Positions 47,801 through 60,800 of a stretch of 64,000 nucleotides of DNA are shown here, piece after piece. The DNA comes from Musa acuminata AAA Group (lineage: Eukaryota; Streptophyta; Magnoliopsida; Zingiberales; Musaceae). How positions within the stretch are numbered: the stretch's first letter is position 1; every line of letters starts with the position of its first letter. The stretch covers positions 20,923,001 through 20,987,000 of the forward strand of contig NC_088339.1 in assembly GCF_036884655.1 (NCBI RefSeq), written 5' to 3'. The notes under the pieces were generated by a model. It saw only the letters and a program-made list of their open reading frames with translations. It was not told the DNA's origin and did not search any database. A program made the position numbers and the translations under genes.

Positions 47801-50596
47801 CAAACTACAGTTTGAGAATGACTGCAACTTTTTCTAAAAGATCTCGTTGGGTCTTACATCTATGTTGGTTGAGTTGTTAAAGGGAAATCTCCGAACAAAA
47901 CAAAGGAATTGATAAGGGAAACTAATTGAAGGACTTATTGCATATTGTCTAAAATGAATTGCATTTTGATAATCATGCCTCTGAAAGAATTTTAAATGTG
48001 AAGGAAATAACTGAATTTTCTAGAAACACTTGTTGTATGTCCAAATGATTATCTAGAGGCGATTTTTTTTAAACTTTTCAGCTGTAGGCTTTTATTCCAT
48101 AAAAGCCTATTAAACGGTTCCATTTTAGTGCAGCTTATTGTAGTGGATTGTATAAGGGAACACATCATAACAATAGCTTGTGGAATGTTATATTGGACTC
48201 AAAGTAATCTTGTGAATTTCTATAAGGCAAGGGCAAACTTGTGTGCAAGGCTCTGGTAAACCTGGGGTCTCGGGAACTTCCGATACTTCAAATATTTTGG
48301 AGTTAATTATTCCACATGTGCTAATTCTTTACATTTATGTCTCTTTTTACAGGTTATTGTGCTTTCATAGACGCAGAGCATGCTCTGGATCCAGCACTGG
48401 CAAAGTCTATTGGTGTAAACATTGATAATTTGCTACTGTCACAACCAGATTGTGGTGAGCAGGCACTTAGTCTTGTTGACACTCTAGTTAGGAGCGGCTC
48501 CGTTGATGTTGTGGTTGTAGACAGTGTAAGTTGAGAGGACTGCAAGTTGTTGCTTTTAGTCCCTGCTACATTAATTTTTAGCACTTAAACTACATGTTAT
48601 ACTTATTATATTTATTAATTATGAATCTTGCATTTAATTGATTATATATGCATGAGTGGCAAACAATAGCATACGTTGTTTTTCTGCTTTAATTAATATT
48701 GTGTAAAGTCAAAATTCGACGTGATATTGTTGCTGAGTTTGACGCTTTATATTTTTTATATCATGCACTAACAATGGCATCAACCTTTTTAATGTCTTTC
48801 AGTATCATATATGAGTTATTACACGTGATAGATGTATAACCTATGCAAGTGGATAAGTTTAAAAATTATCTGGGACATATGATCTCGGAGGTGTAAATTA
48901 GGGATTTAGGATTGTCTGGTATCTACTATGACAAAACGGAACTGATTTGATACATGCCTGTGGTACAGCTATCGTAAGGAACAAGGGAAACTTGCAGCAA
49001 AAAGGAAACAATGTCTTTATCTGTTAGTATGTAAAGCTCGGGTAATGTATGGTTGGAGATGGAATGGATGCTAAAATGATTTATGCAGAATGTAAAGCAA
49101 TGGTTTGACAGTCTCCTCGCTAGTACCTTGTATTCAGTACCTATGACATCTGGACCATTACTTTTGTTGGTTTTTAGTCTTCTTTCAACTGTATGGCATA
49201 TTTATTGAACCATGGTTCCACTATTTAACATGTATTAAATCTGTTTGTGGACTGAGTTTTAAGAATATTTTTATTTTTGTTGATGTTTCTTTCTGGAATT
49301 CAGGTAGCCGCCCTCGTACCTAAGAGTGAACTTGATGGTGAGATGGGTGATTCCCATGTGGCCCTCCAAGCAAGGTTGATGAGCCAAGCTCTCCGCAAGT
49401 TGAGCCATTCACTTTCACGGTCGCAGACAATTTTGTTATTTATTAATCAGGTAACTGTTGATGAAGTTGAGAGCATGTTTTGAGGCCTTGCTTGATGTTT
49501 CCTACTGTGCAATTATTTTAAGATCTATTTAAATCTAAAAGTGAATCTTAAGCCTCTATTTATAAATTTGTGGTGGTTTTTCTTGTTAATTGTCCAAAAG
49601 ATTTTGTTGTCTGAGATACATGTTCTGATTATTGGGTTTGTGCCCTGCCATTTTTGTAGGTTAGATCAAAGGTGAGCACATTTGGGTATGGTGGACCAAC
49701 AGAAGTTACTTCAGGTGGCAACGCCTTGAAGTTCTATGCATCTGTTCGCATGAACATCAAAAGGACTGGCTTGGTTAAGAAGGGTGATGAGGTAAAACTA
49801 CTTATGCCATACTTTTCATTTTGTGTATAATTGTGTTAGTAGTTATACTAAACATTTTGGTAGGACTGACATTGAACAGAGACAAACCTTTTTCCAACTT
49901 TCTTTGGTACTTGGAATTTCTATGTAGCTTCTAGAGTCCGTTATGGGATATGATTCCATATGAATGGTTGACCGTGGGACAACAGGACATTTTTAATTAA
50001 TCACAGTATATTCCAGAATGCAGATTTAAGTTACTATGTAGTTTACCTTGCAGAGTGGGAAACTCCTCCTACTGTCCTGTCCATCTGCATCTTTGCTTTT
50101 ATCCCTCTATGGAGCATATTTGAACCTTTTCATTTGCAAAAAAGCTACTACATGATTGAAGGATGTAGTTGTTTTTGCAATAATCATAACATGATTGTTG
50201 TTTTGGCAGACTCTGGGGGCTCAAGTTTCGGTGAAAATTGTGAAGAATAAACATGCCCCTCCATTTAGGACAACACAGTTTGAGCTTGAGTTCGGCAAGG
50301 GGATCTCTGGTGAGTCGGAGATTATCGAAATAGGGTGCAAGCACGAGTTAATTACGACTCGTGGTTCTTTCTATACTTATGAAGAACGCAAATTCCATGG
50401 AAGAGATGCCCTCAAATGCTATCTTGCTGACAATCAAGCGATCCGAGAAGAATTAATAGCGAAGCTGAGGGAGAAAATATTGGATTGCCGCACTGATAAA
50501 AATGCAGGCCCTGAAGGTGACATTCCAGATGCAAACGTATCAGAGGAGACTATCACATCTGACACAACCGATGAGGACATTGTTGCTGAGGCCTGA
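44827..50596 (+). CDS. RECA3: Mitochondrial-type RecA recombinase (RECA3-like)
   Basis: Bacterial-type strand-exchange ATPase working in organelles; plant RECA3 suppresses ectopic recombination in mitochondrial DNA. Sure exons: 44827–44880, 45667–45724, 46286–46503, 47663–47750, 48353–48525, 49304–49450, 49660–49791, 50210–50596, giving 418 aa. A further 33-base phase-symmetric exon at 45850–45882 would make 429 aa. The N terminus [15 protein letters not shown] is arginine-rich and without acids, as in a mitochondrial presequence. In the 418-aa form, Walker [10 protein letters not shown] is residues 118–126 and the Walker B Asp is 196 (VVVVDS). [15 protein letters not shown] is the L2 DNA-binding region. 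The C-terminal tail is acidic. Organelle targeting is inferred from the presequence and RECA3 likeness. The exon 1 donor GTCCTA is weak, so exon 1 is the least certain part. Confidence 0.92.
45850..45882 (+). other. RECA3: Candidate 33-base alternative micro-exon of RECA3
   Basis: It has an AG acceptor (GCACAG), a GT donor (GTAAAT), and enters and leaves in phase 1, encoding about 11 residues rich in Thr/Lys. Leaving it out gives [12 protein letters not shown], which looks more like other plant RecA proteins, so it may be alternative or not used at all. Confidence 0.35.
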
Positions 50597-51180
50597 TGTG
50601 TCACTGTCATACCTTGACAAGCTGATAAGTTTCTTGCGGTCCACCCTTAAAACTAAAAGTGATCAGGCTCTATCATAATCAGAATCGCAAAGGTGGTAAT
50701 TTTGGAGACCTTTAGGGTAATTTGGTGATATGTCGCGTATGTATAACTGATTGTATCCAGGGCAAGGAATTGATGGGCTTGTGGTACTAAGAAATTCCAA
50801 GGACATGGTGATGGAAAATGTTAGTGTAGCGAGTGTAGTCTGGGTGATAGAGCACAGGAAATGTGGTCTCCTTCTCGATGTCACATCTGCTAACTCTCAG
50901 ACACCCATATATCAGAATTACTTTTATCGTTCTTATTGTCTCAAGAATTATGCTTATGGTTATTATACAAATGTCAGATTGGAAGCGATGTATTTGTTGA
51001 AGCTTTGTCACAGGGTGAGTGTAGTATTTTGCCACACTGGCAAATGTTCCCAAGTGGACAGTTGGCTTTCTACAAGGACAATGATGCATCAAAAATTTAC
51101 ATCGACTGAGGATTATGTGAATGTGAATCGCATGATTATGTAGTAATTCTTATACGCAAAAGGTATGTATTCTTTTACAT
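50597..51180 (+). other. RECA3 3' flank
   Basis: Open frames on both strands here (for example 50751–51143) show no recognisable product. The stretch probably contains the RECA3 3' UTR, though no single polyadenylation signal stands out. Confidence 0.45.
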
Positions 51181-51528
51181 AGATTTCCGTACGAACTTAA
51201 CCTTACGCTTGTGACGTACCGGTCTGCTGGTTGGAGGCCGTAATGGGCCCCAGGCAGTGTGGTGCGCGCGAATCTGGAAAGTTCCGAACGTCGAGGGGAA
51301 TCACCCGTGACAACAAGCTGTTTTCAGGGCCGCCACGGGCCAGCGAGGTGAAAATTTATCAGGGGTGTTTTGATCCGAATAAAGTAGTCGGGTCGGGTCG
51401 GTTTGCCTACCATCCGACCCGGTTTGCTCCTTATTTAACCGATTAACTTCCCAACACCGTAGGAGGGAGAGGGAGAGGGTGCTGTGGCGGCTGTTGCTCC
51501 TCCTCCTCTTCTCCCCTTGAATACCGCG

Positions 51529-51566
<38 letters not shown>

Positions 51567-52560
51567 CCGTTGCTCCTCCTCTTCTTTTAGAAAACCGCGG
51601 TGCGATCGCTGTCAGTGAGATCAGGTACCGAGTTCGTTTTTATATTTTCTGAGTCTCTGAAACCCTTATTCTTGGACGCCACAACCTCGGAATATTGAGG
51701 TCATTAAGCTTCTTGGATTCGATCATGTAGCCTCGGTTTCGCTATTACGTTGATTTATGAATGCTTCTTGGAAGAATCTTTGATCGTTGTGGGTTTCACG
51801 AAATATTTGATTGCGTTGGTTTGTGGATGTCGGTTACCGGGTTCTTCTTTTGATGTCCTGATCTTCTTGGTGGTCGCCACCGAGAACCAAAGGTGTTTGT
51901 TCAAGAAAGCATGAGGTTGATTTGATGGCCTTGTATGGTTAAGTTGCCAACCAATAACAGCACCAGATTGGAATTTTGAAGCTTGTAAAGTTGAGGTCGA
52001 ATTTGGTAGGAGGATGAAGGCGTCGACCCTCTCACCTCATCATTAGTCACGGAACCTTAAATCAAATATTAGCTCCATATAATATGATTTGCAGTGCCCA
52101 CAAAGACTATATGAAGAATTATCAAAACCAGTAAACAGAAATAAAAGAACATTCTAATTTGATCAATAGTACATAATGATGATTAGCTGACTGCAGCAGA
52201 ATTTTTCGCCAAATTACATGTTGTGATGTGACCCAAAGATATCCTGATTTGTTACTGATAAGAAGATTGGCTTCTGCTGGAGACAGCAGTTTGCATTTGT
52301 GGGAACTGTTGGAATATTGTATTTGTGATCGATTCATTGGTGTTCTACCTTTGATCTGGGCATCTTTCTGTGGTATGGTTTTGTGGGCATGGTAGAGTGC
52401 ATATTTTTCTATTGATGCCAAGACTCCGGTAGATTTCCAATCTAAAAAGCAAGAGACGAAAAATGTTGTTTTAATTTAAACATTTTTCTTCAGGAAGCTA
52501 TGGAGCGTAAAGATGCATCTGCCAATGAGGTTAGTCTTGCAGCAAATCTGTTCTTGGGCA
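51180..52560 (+). other. Orphan promoter, 5' leader and first coding exon, no gene behind them
   Basis: A GC-rich stretch ends in a TATA-like TTATTTAA (51431–51438), then a purine-rich leader with a (GA)n tract (about 51533–51563) and a short duplication of GTTGCTCCTCCTC. A GATCAG|GTACCG donor at 51624/51625 and a CTTCAG acceptor at 52491–52493 fit a leader intron. They would be followed by a 36-base exon with ATG at 52500 (MERKDASANE) and a GTTAGT donor at 52530. No further coding sequence of this gene could be found, so it looks truncated. Confidence 0.4.
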
Positions 52561-53187
52561 AAGGAATAGTCTTTATTCAGTTCCAAAGTGAACTTTCATG
52601 AGTGGGAGAGATTGAGCTCTCCTCTGTAGCGATCGAACTTCCCATTAGAGAGGTTGCCTATCCCTCTCGAGATGCATTCGAGTGAACGTACAACATTGGA
52701 GAACAAAGAGGAGTCCAATGGAACGAATTTTAAGGCAAGTTCTTAGGTAAGTCCTCTCCATTTTTGATCCTGAAGAGTGGTCTATCTAAGCAATGGGGGT
52801 TGGCTGTCGGGTTCTTTTGCTTTAGGTTTCATAGTGAAGAAATGATGATGGGACTTAGTGGGAGGCTGTGTTTCTGCGATGCTAGGCTTTAACACTGATT
52901 CGATAGAAATCATCATCTTCTGGGAGTGGATGGTTGAGGCTCCCGTGTGAGTGCAATATTTAGGCATTTTGATTAAATTCTAGCAGCCGAGATTGATGTC
53001 CCAGATTGCAACAATGATTGGGAAATCATTGAAATCCCATGAGGTTCTGCTTATTGGAGAAGTGTGAGATTAAAAGGGATCAAGAAAGAAAAAGCTCGAG
53101 AAAGAGCAAGCTAAAATTAGCTATATTCTGGAGGTTGAAAATGAGAATGTCTCTATAGGTCGTAGGTTAAAAGTGCTTTGCAGACTC
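52561..53187. other. Spacer, no recognisable gene
   Basis: Moderate GC, with short open stretches such as AEIDVPDCNNDWEIIEIP (near 52985–53040) that might be a decayed coding relic. I could not assign them to a family. Confidence 0.3.
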
Positions 53188-54707
53188 TAGAGGAGGGTGG
53201 GTTGATCCAGGTTAGGATTCCATTCTGTTTCGAATGGAAGTGGGTAACTAAAAAAAAAGACAGATATGAGGGGACTTATCCTTCGGCATTGTAGGGCTTG
53301 TGGATCGATTTTATCGACCGCTAAGGATAAAGGATAGTCTTTGGTCATGTCTTTTCTCTAAATTTTCTCGGGATGAGAAATAGAAAAATTTGCATGTAAC
53401 ACTCGTTATAGGGAGATTGTGGTAGAGGGAGAGGGAAAATTTTCAATGTAGTACTTGTTATACAGAGAGTTTCTAATTCGAGGTTTTTTTCGTTGAAACC
53501 CCTGAGATATAAACAATAGAGAAAATGATATCCATCTCAAGTTTTGGTGGATTTTGCAATAGATTAGGAATGCAAGTCCCATGGAGGAAGGGATGAATAC
53601 CCACAAAAGACCTAAACTCAAAAATAAAAAAAGAAAAAGATTGTAGGGAAATATTGAAAAAGGCGAATCTCATTAATCTGTATACCTAAACGATAAGCAA
53701 ACGTAATCAGCTCTTTTAATCTATGGAGGGGCTTGTGATGGTGAATCTCATTACTCGCACGTCCACATGCTGTCATTCAACATGTGGGAGAGAAACATAG
53801 GTTATAAGAGCTACAAGGATTCAAATTCTTCCTTCGTCGAATTAAGTCGTATCGTTCAAATCTTTTATTTTTTTGTTTGAATAGTTTTGTATCAAATTAC
53901 TGAATGGGCACTTAAGACGTAGACAAAAGAGTAACTTTTTGCATCTTTCAACAGTCGTCACAAGATTTTATCCAGAGGAGGGTGGGTGATCCTGGTTAGG
54001 ATTCCATTCTGTTTTAAATGGAAGTCTTATATAGGGTAACTCAGAAAAAGATGATCTGAGGGGATTTATCCTTCGACATTGTAGGGCTCGTGGAGAGATT
54101 TTATCGATCGCTAAGGGTAGTTTTTGGTCATGTCCTTTCTCTAAACTTTCTCGAGACGAGAAGGAGATTGTGGTAGAGGGAGAGGGAAAAATTTTAATAT
54201 AGCATTTGTTATATGGAGGGTTTCTAATTCGAGGTTTTTTTCGTCGTGAGATATAAACAATAGAGACATGCAAGAAATGATATCCATTTCAAACTTTGGT
54301 GGATTTTGTAATAAACCAGGAAGGGATGGGATGAATACCCACAAAAGATCAAAACTCAAAAATAAAAAATAAAAAGATTGCAGAAAAATATTGAAAAAGG
54401 TGAATCTCATTGATATGTATACTCAAGGAGAAGCAAATATAATCAGCTCTTTTAAAATGTAGAGGGGCTTGTGATGGTGAATCTCATTCTCTCCGTCAGC
54501 AGGCCATCATTTGACAGTTGGAGAAACATAGGTTATAAGAGCTACAAAGATTCAAATTCTTCCTTCTTCGGGTTAAGGCTGGGAGTTGTTCAAATCTTTT
54601 TTTTTTTTTTGTTTGAATAGTTTTGTATCAAATCGCTGAATCGGCACTTAAGACGCAGACAAAAGAGCGACTTTTGGCACCTTTCATCACAAGATTGTTT
54701 CAGAAGA
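53188..54707. repeat. Tandem duplication, unit about 785 bp
   Basis: Copy 1 runs from about 53188 to 53975 and copy 2 from about 53976 to 54707. They share AGGAGGGTGG at the start, GGTAGAGGGAGAGGGAAAA in the middle, and GGCACTTAAGACG near the end. They differ by many substitutions and several indels. The second copy stops about 170 bases from the end of the U1A coding region. No protein family recognised. Confidence 0.85.
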
Positions 54708-54877
54708 TCGGTTTACACACACATTCTCCAGCACCCTCTGACAAACGGAAACAGCCATACGATTAAAACCATTCAATGAGGAAAGCTCCATCGGCCATTG
54801 AAAAAACATGGGTCTCATAAACATGAGAGGCCAAAATTTACTTTTTACTCCCAACAGTTCGGCCACCCACCCACCCC

Positions 54878-57800
54878 CTACTTCTTAGCATATGTGATGA
54901 GCATAGGATTCTGTTGGGTGATCTTGAAACCCTGGAGCCCTTGCATGGCAACCGTAGATTGCATCTCATCCCCGTATTCCACGAAGGCAATCCCGGGCTT
55001 TGCCTCCACCATCCGGACTTCCTTGAAACCAGGGTACTGGCAGAAAAGCATCTGCAGCATCATCGAAGTCGTCTCGTGTGGAAGATTCTGGATGAAGAGT
55101 ATATTGTTCGGCAAGGCTGGTGCCTCTGGCAGCATAGACTTAGCCCCTCCACCGTAAGGCAACTGAGACAGCTGTAAAATTTTGTTTCCCAAAGACCAAA
55201 AGATGATGAGATGACAGGACCAAAAAAAAAAAAAAAAAAAAAAAAACAAATCGGAAAGATACACTAAGAGAATCACTTGACGATGGTAACGCTACGTGAC
55301 TGGATCCTTGAAATAAGATTATGTAAGAGGATATGATTAGGAGAAAAAAAGGGAATCCAGATGAGATGCTTACTGGTGGTACAGCTCCATAGGCACCAGA
55401 ATAAGCAGAATTCAAGCCCGTCCCAGCTTGATTTGCATCATGGTGCTGCTCCCGCTTCTTTCTTTCTGCTGCATCACATAAAACCCACATAAATTTAGTC
55501 TTATTTATCTTGAATCTTTAGTTCAATCAAAATGCTGAAATGACAATTGTCAGACAGCACACAATCTTATTTATGTGTGTTGTCTGACTATATATATATA
55601 TACACTACAAGTCTGTAATTACATTTTTTTTCAAGTGTTGCTTGCATACACACGAGTGCACACAAATGCACATTAATGCGCGCACATGCACAAAACCATG
55701 CAGATACAAATACGTACCTATATATTGTTATACAAATATGTTCAAATATATGAATATAGATGCACGTTAGTGTGTTCACATGCATCTATACATACATGTG
55801 AGTGCATGTGATACCAATGCTCTTAAAACATTTAGAGAGGGCTCCCAGTAACCACACATGATATTCCACTTTCTAATATTATTTGAAAACCTAAATTACT
55901 AATGTAGCACCGTAAAAAAAAAAAAAAGGTCATCAAATCAATTAAGATAGGATCATTGGCTGCTGACACAGAAGAATGAAATTAAGGAAAAGAAATAAGA
56001 TTAATCTCACCTCTTTCATCATGCCTTTTTCGTCTTTCTCGCGGGACAAAAGTCCCATCAGCCTTTGCAATTATGTCTGACTTGGTCTTTGCATACTGAA
56101 TTCTCTGAATCCTCAGAAGAAGCATGTCATTTGCAAATGTGAGAAGCAAAGATCCAATCGTGTCATAAAAAATGAGGGGTCCAAAGCTAATTGTACCTAT
56201 GACTTCAATTCATGCACATAACACTAAGTACTCAAACAAACACAATATATAAATCATGCCACCAAACAATTCTTGTTCTGGCATTTGTACTAATGAGCAA
56301 GACAAAAGAATATCTTAAATAGGCTAAAGATATAATTCTTTTGAAGACATGATTCTGAAAATAAGGCTCAAGAAAATTTCTGCTTCTAAAAGCTTCACAT
56401 GCCTTCGGAAGAACCCAAATTAACCGAAATATTCTTCAAATGCATCACAATCAATTGCCACGTGCAAAATTCTGTCGATAAAATCCTGCATACTGGTGCT
56501 GTACCAGTAAAATTCTGAGAGGTCACATATCATCAGCTATCAAACTACTATAAAAGCAGTATCACAGAAAGATCAGTGATGTAATAATACACACGGGCAG
56601 GTACCACATTCATGATCATAATACTAGATTGAATAAGGCTTGTATTTGGTGAATGGCTGCTAACTATAGTACAGTAGTAATTATCACCTATTGATTGCTG
56701 ATCCTCAAGGATGCAACCAAGCAAATATAGCTTTGCACATACATTTCATACTATTATCATGAATGGGTAGGCACAAAAGGAGTGGCCATGTGAACAAGGA
56801 TCCTAGCCAAAGGTTCATACATCTGCAACCTTACTACTATGAAGATTCAAGACTGAGATCAAGAGAATGAACCAATCATCAATTGACAATCTCTCATTAT
56901 TTATAGCAAGTTCATTTACAACAAATAGAAAATACGTGTTGTCCCTAAACTTTTAAGATTGCTAATTGAAATTTCATGGCTCAGCTACAAAGATAGATGA
57001 GTTCAGCTATATATGTGCTAAGAAATCTCATTCCACCTCTCATGCTGCTTAAGGAGCCAGAGCCACTCGACGGATTAATGGTACAGTTCAGTAATTTCAA
57101 TCATATTATACAGTTAAACAAAGAACCCTTAACATTCTTGGACTATAATACTAGTAGATATTAAATACCTTTCCAAAGGAAATAAACATCACTTGTCAAC
57201 ACACCTTTTTCCTCCCTCTAATCATCAAATGTCAATTAAAAACTAGCTTCATTTAAAAACCACCTAAATTGTCAGATGTTTCAATTTAGTTGGTTTCATA
57301 ACCATCCATTTAACTTCATATTGCAATTATTAACATTAAATTTTGATGCAGAAATCCTTACCACCTAGTTAACCATATAGGATAATTATATTGGAATACC
57401 TCTAGACATAATGAACTTAATTAAAAAATCTAACTATTTTTCATATGGGGTAAAGACAAATTGTCAGTTCCTTCTTTTGCTGCCACCTAACCATCAAGTA
57501 TGAAGCAAAAAGAAAAGCTTATTTTATAAAATAGCCTTCATCCAAGTTAACCATATCATATGGTTTGTAGCCCACCCATGTGCGCTCATGTGTATTTTCT
57601 ACAAGTTCATTTACAACATCACTGTTCTCATTCGGAACACCATCTTCCAACTCTCTTGCTGGTACACTTCCTCAACCACCTATTCTCCTCATAGTACCCT
57701 CGTCTCTCCCTCTTTTCCTCTGGTCTGGATAGTATCAAACCATATCGGATGTTGATAAGTCATTCCATACCAAAACCATACCAATCCGACCACCGATCAA

Positions 57801-60800
57801 TATCAGCATCAACAAATACTAAACCTTGATAAGCTCCACCTGGAGCCAAAATTGACTTTCTGGCCTAGCCAGCTATGAAAATTAATCACCCAAATCTGTA
57901 TAAGCATTGTACAGATAGTTTATCTCATCATGTTTACTTGATATATATAGTTTATTTTCAACAATAAATGATCAGCGTAAGGCAAACTATATTTTAGTTA
58001 TCTACATTAGAAATGCATTGTTTGTCATTTTCCCATGTGAATTCTTTTACTACTTGTGAAGCATGGACACGAGTACAAACAAGGGAGATAAAAACATTAT
58101 AAGAATTCAATATCCTAATACCACTGGAGGATTGTCATATCAGTTGACATAGGTTTCACATAACATTCCAAAAAGGTAATGTCACACTTTCTGCTGAATC
58201 ATGCTATGGTGCCAACACATTAATAACCTAATTTTTGCCAATATGCTGCCTGAAATAGGAGCATGTTGATTGGCAGACAATCCATGGTACAATGAATCTT
58301 TGAAAAACTATCGACAACATAACTTGGGTGCTACAGGTATTCAATATGCATAATCTATATAGAACTACAGAACTATGTTTGAAGATACCTTTCATGAAAT
58401 TTAGGCAACATACGACCAGCATCTCTGATGAGAACAATAACTAAGCATTCATACTAACAACAACCATTCAAAGGATATTTAGACAAAACAAATACAGAAA
58501 GCACTAAGAAGATTGTTCACATTTTTAGAGTCAAGCCCAAATAGATGCAAATCACTAACATTCATCCTTTGTGGATGATATATGCTTCATAGCTACATTG
58601 TGTACATCAAAGACCGTAGACCATTTGTGTCTAAAATATCTGACCAAGGGGTACATCAAAGAGCGTATATACATGTTTTGAATATCAACTGTATACACAT
58701 GACAGACTCCATAAGCATTTTGATGTGTTTATTCTTCATAGTTGTGGTCTAAAGCATCTTATGCCCTTTAACGATATTGCAAGTTTAATATACGAAACAT
58801 GCAAATTTTTCCTCAACCAGTGCAGCATAACTTAGCATATTAAGAACAACCTATTATTAACCTAGGGGTTCTTTTGTAGGCGGAGGATGAGCATTAGGGT
58901 CACCTTAAGGTTGTCTCTCTGCAACCTAGACAACTAAAATTTGAGTCATGCAGGAGCTTGAATAAATTGACTAATCCTAAACCCTGTATTGGCGGGCACC
59001 TCATGCACTAGGCCATCTTCTTTAGGTATTTATCCAAACAACACTAGAAATATACAAATCTCTGCCATCCTTGTGTAGCATAACATTTAACACTATTCAC
59101 AAAAGTATGTGTTGAAATTTGTTTGTTTGAAACTCGGGAACTATCATAAACAATTTCATGGATCCTTAATCACCAATCATAACAGAACAATACAGGTAAT
59201 CTTGTGTTGTAACCAGTGTTAAAAATTCGTTCCTACCATTATTTATAACAACTTCTGTACCGGATAACCACAGTGTTGAAGGAAAACTCAGGTCTTGATC
59301 TAAAAATGCAACGGCCGTCCCACCTTGTCTCTTTTGCCTAATTTACCAACATCAAGCATCCCCTTTTAATAAAAGACCTAGTCAAATTCATGACATACAC
59401 TACGTTAACATCCTTGTGATACTAGGCTTCTATTTTTACTAGACAATTGAGAGTAAAAAAGAAGCATTTAACCACCAACTATAATTAATTAACAAATAGC
59501 CATAGTACTCTTGGTCCAATAGCACAAATGAGAAACATCATCTTTCAAACAATAATCTCATATGATTTGCCATTCCAGCATCATATTCAAGCAAGACTTA
59601 CTATGACCATACAGAGAATGGCAGCATGTAAGACTATTTAAAAGGTCAAAGCTTGTGTCCTAATTTTTTAATGCAAAAAAAATTCAAATTCCAATAGTGA
59701 CAGCTTTTCAAAAGAACTCATCGAATTCAACATAGATATTAGGAACCAGACTATCCTTTTCCTTCCATATGAGCATATTTATTACATCTTACATTTCACT
59801 ACTGCTTTTGTGATGTTTATCCTTGCAAATTTCAACCTTTTTATTCTAATGATACAAGTTAGACAGGAGACTGACTCAACAGAGATACTTCTCTTGGTCA
59901 GTAGTATCTTTTAGACTGTTTGGTACTATATGTATATGATAATGAATACAACAAGATTACATCAACGATGATTTAAAATCTTATATTTGCAGTTTCACAT
60001 GGATAATTTTCGCACAACAGCAACAAGCAGCCATAAAATGCCTAAATAACAAGCCATACTGTCAACTGTGCTGCTCTGGAATTATGAAAGCAACCCTCTC
60101 TTTTTATGAAACTAATTGCAAGAACCAGAAAAAAAAAACAAAAATTGCATTCGAACATCAATTATGCCATTGCCCCAGCTGATATATCATGATTATGTAT
60201 GCCATGTAATAGCCAAACCGAGAGCCTCCCATAGGTTTATAACCCATACCATCCATCTATAAAAGCAGGCCTACAGCAAAATATGATCAAACAAGAAACA
60301 ACCAAAAACCACAAAAGTTGAATCATCATTCTAGAAATTATCATACATGGTTCATTATATGTTGAGAAATATTATTCAAGGTTTCTAATCCACAACATAT
60401 ATTCAAATCAGTATTCATTCTAAACATTTTCATAAATTGGTTCAAAATGTTGCAGAAATCTTCTCACATGTGCAAGTGACAAGAAATACCAAATAGAGGC
60501 TCAAAATTCAGACAAGTTACCTTATATATGCAACTAATAAGCATTCAAAGCTTACCATAGGCTTGTCATAGAATGGAAATCCTTGCATCCGTTTAAGTGC
60601 CTCAGTTGCTGATTGAACATCCTCAAAAACTACCCATGCTTGGCCCTTGTGTTTCAGTGTCTTAAAAGCTAGAACTTCTAATATCTTCCCGAATTGGGAG
60701 AAAACAGCATGCAGGGACTTCTTCAGTTCTAGTAACGGATAAGCAAATATATTAGCTCTGAGTAATCAGCTGCTGTAACTAAAAAAAATAGAAAGGACAA

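Noticed and set aside
57720..57840. Third copy of the TACCG-rich MITE in U1A intron 2
   Set aside because: It has an ACCTTG-like right end and TACC words, but no matching left end or target duplication, and alignment is weak.
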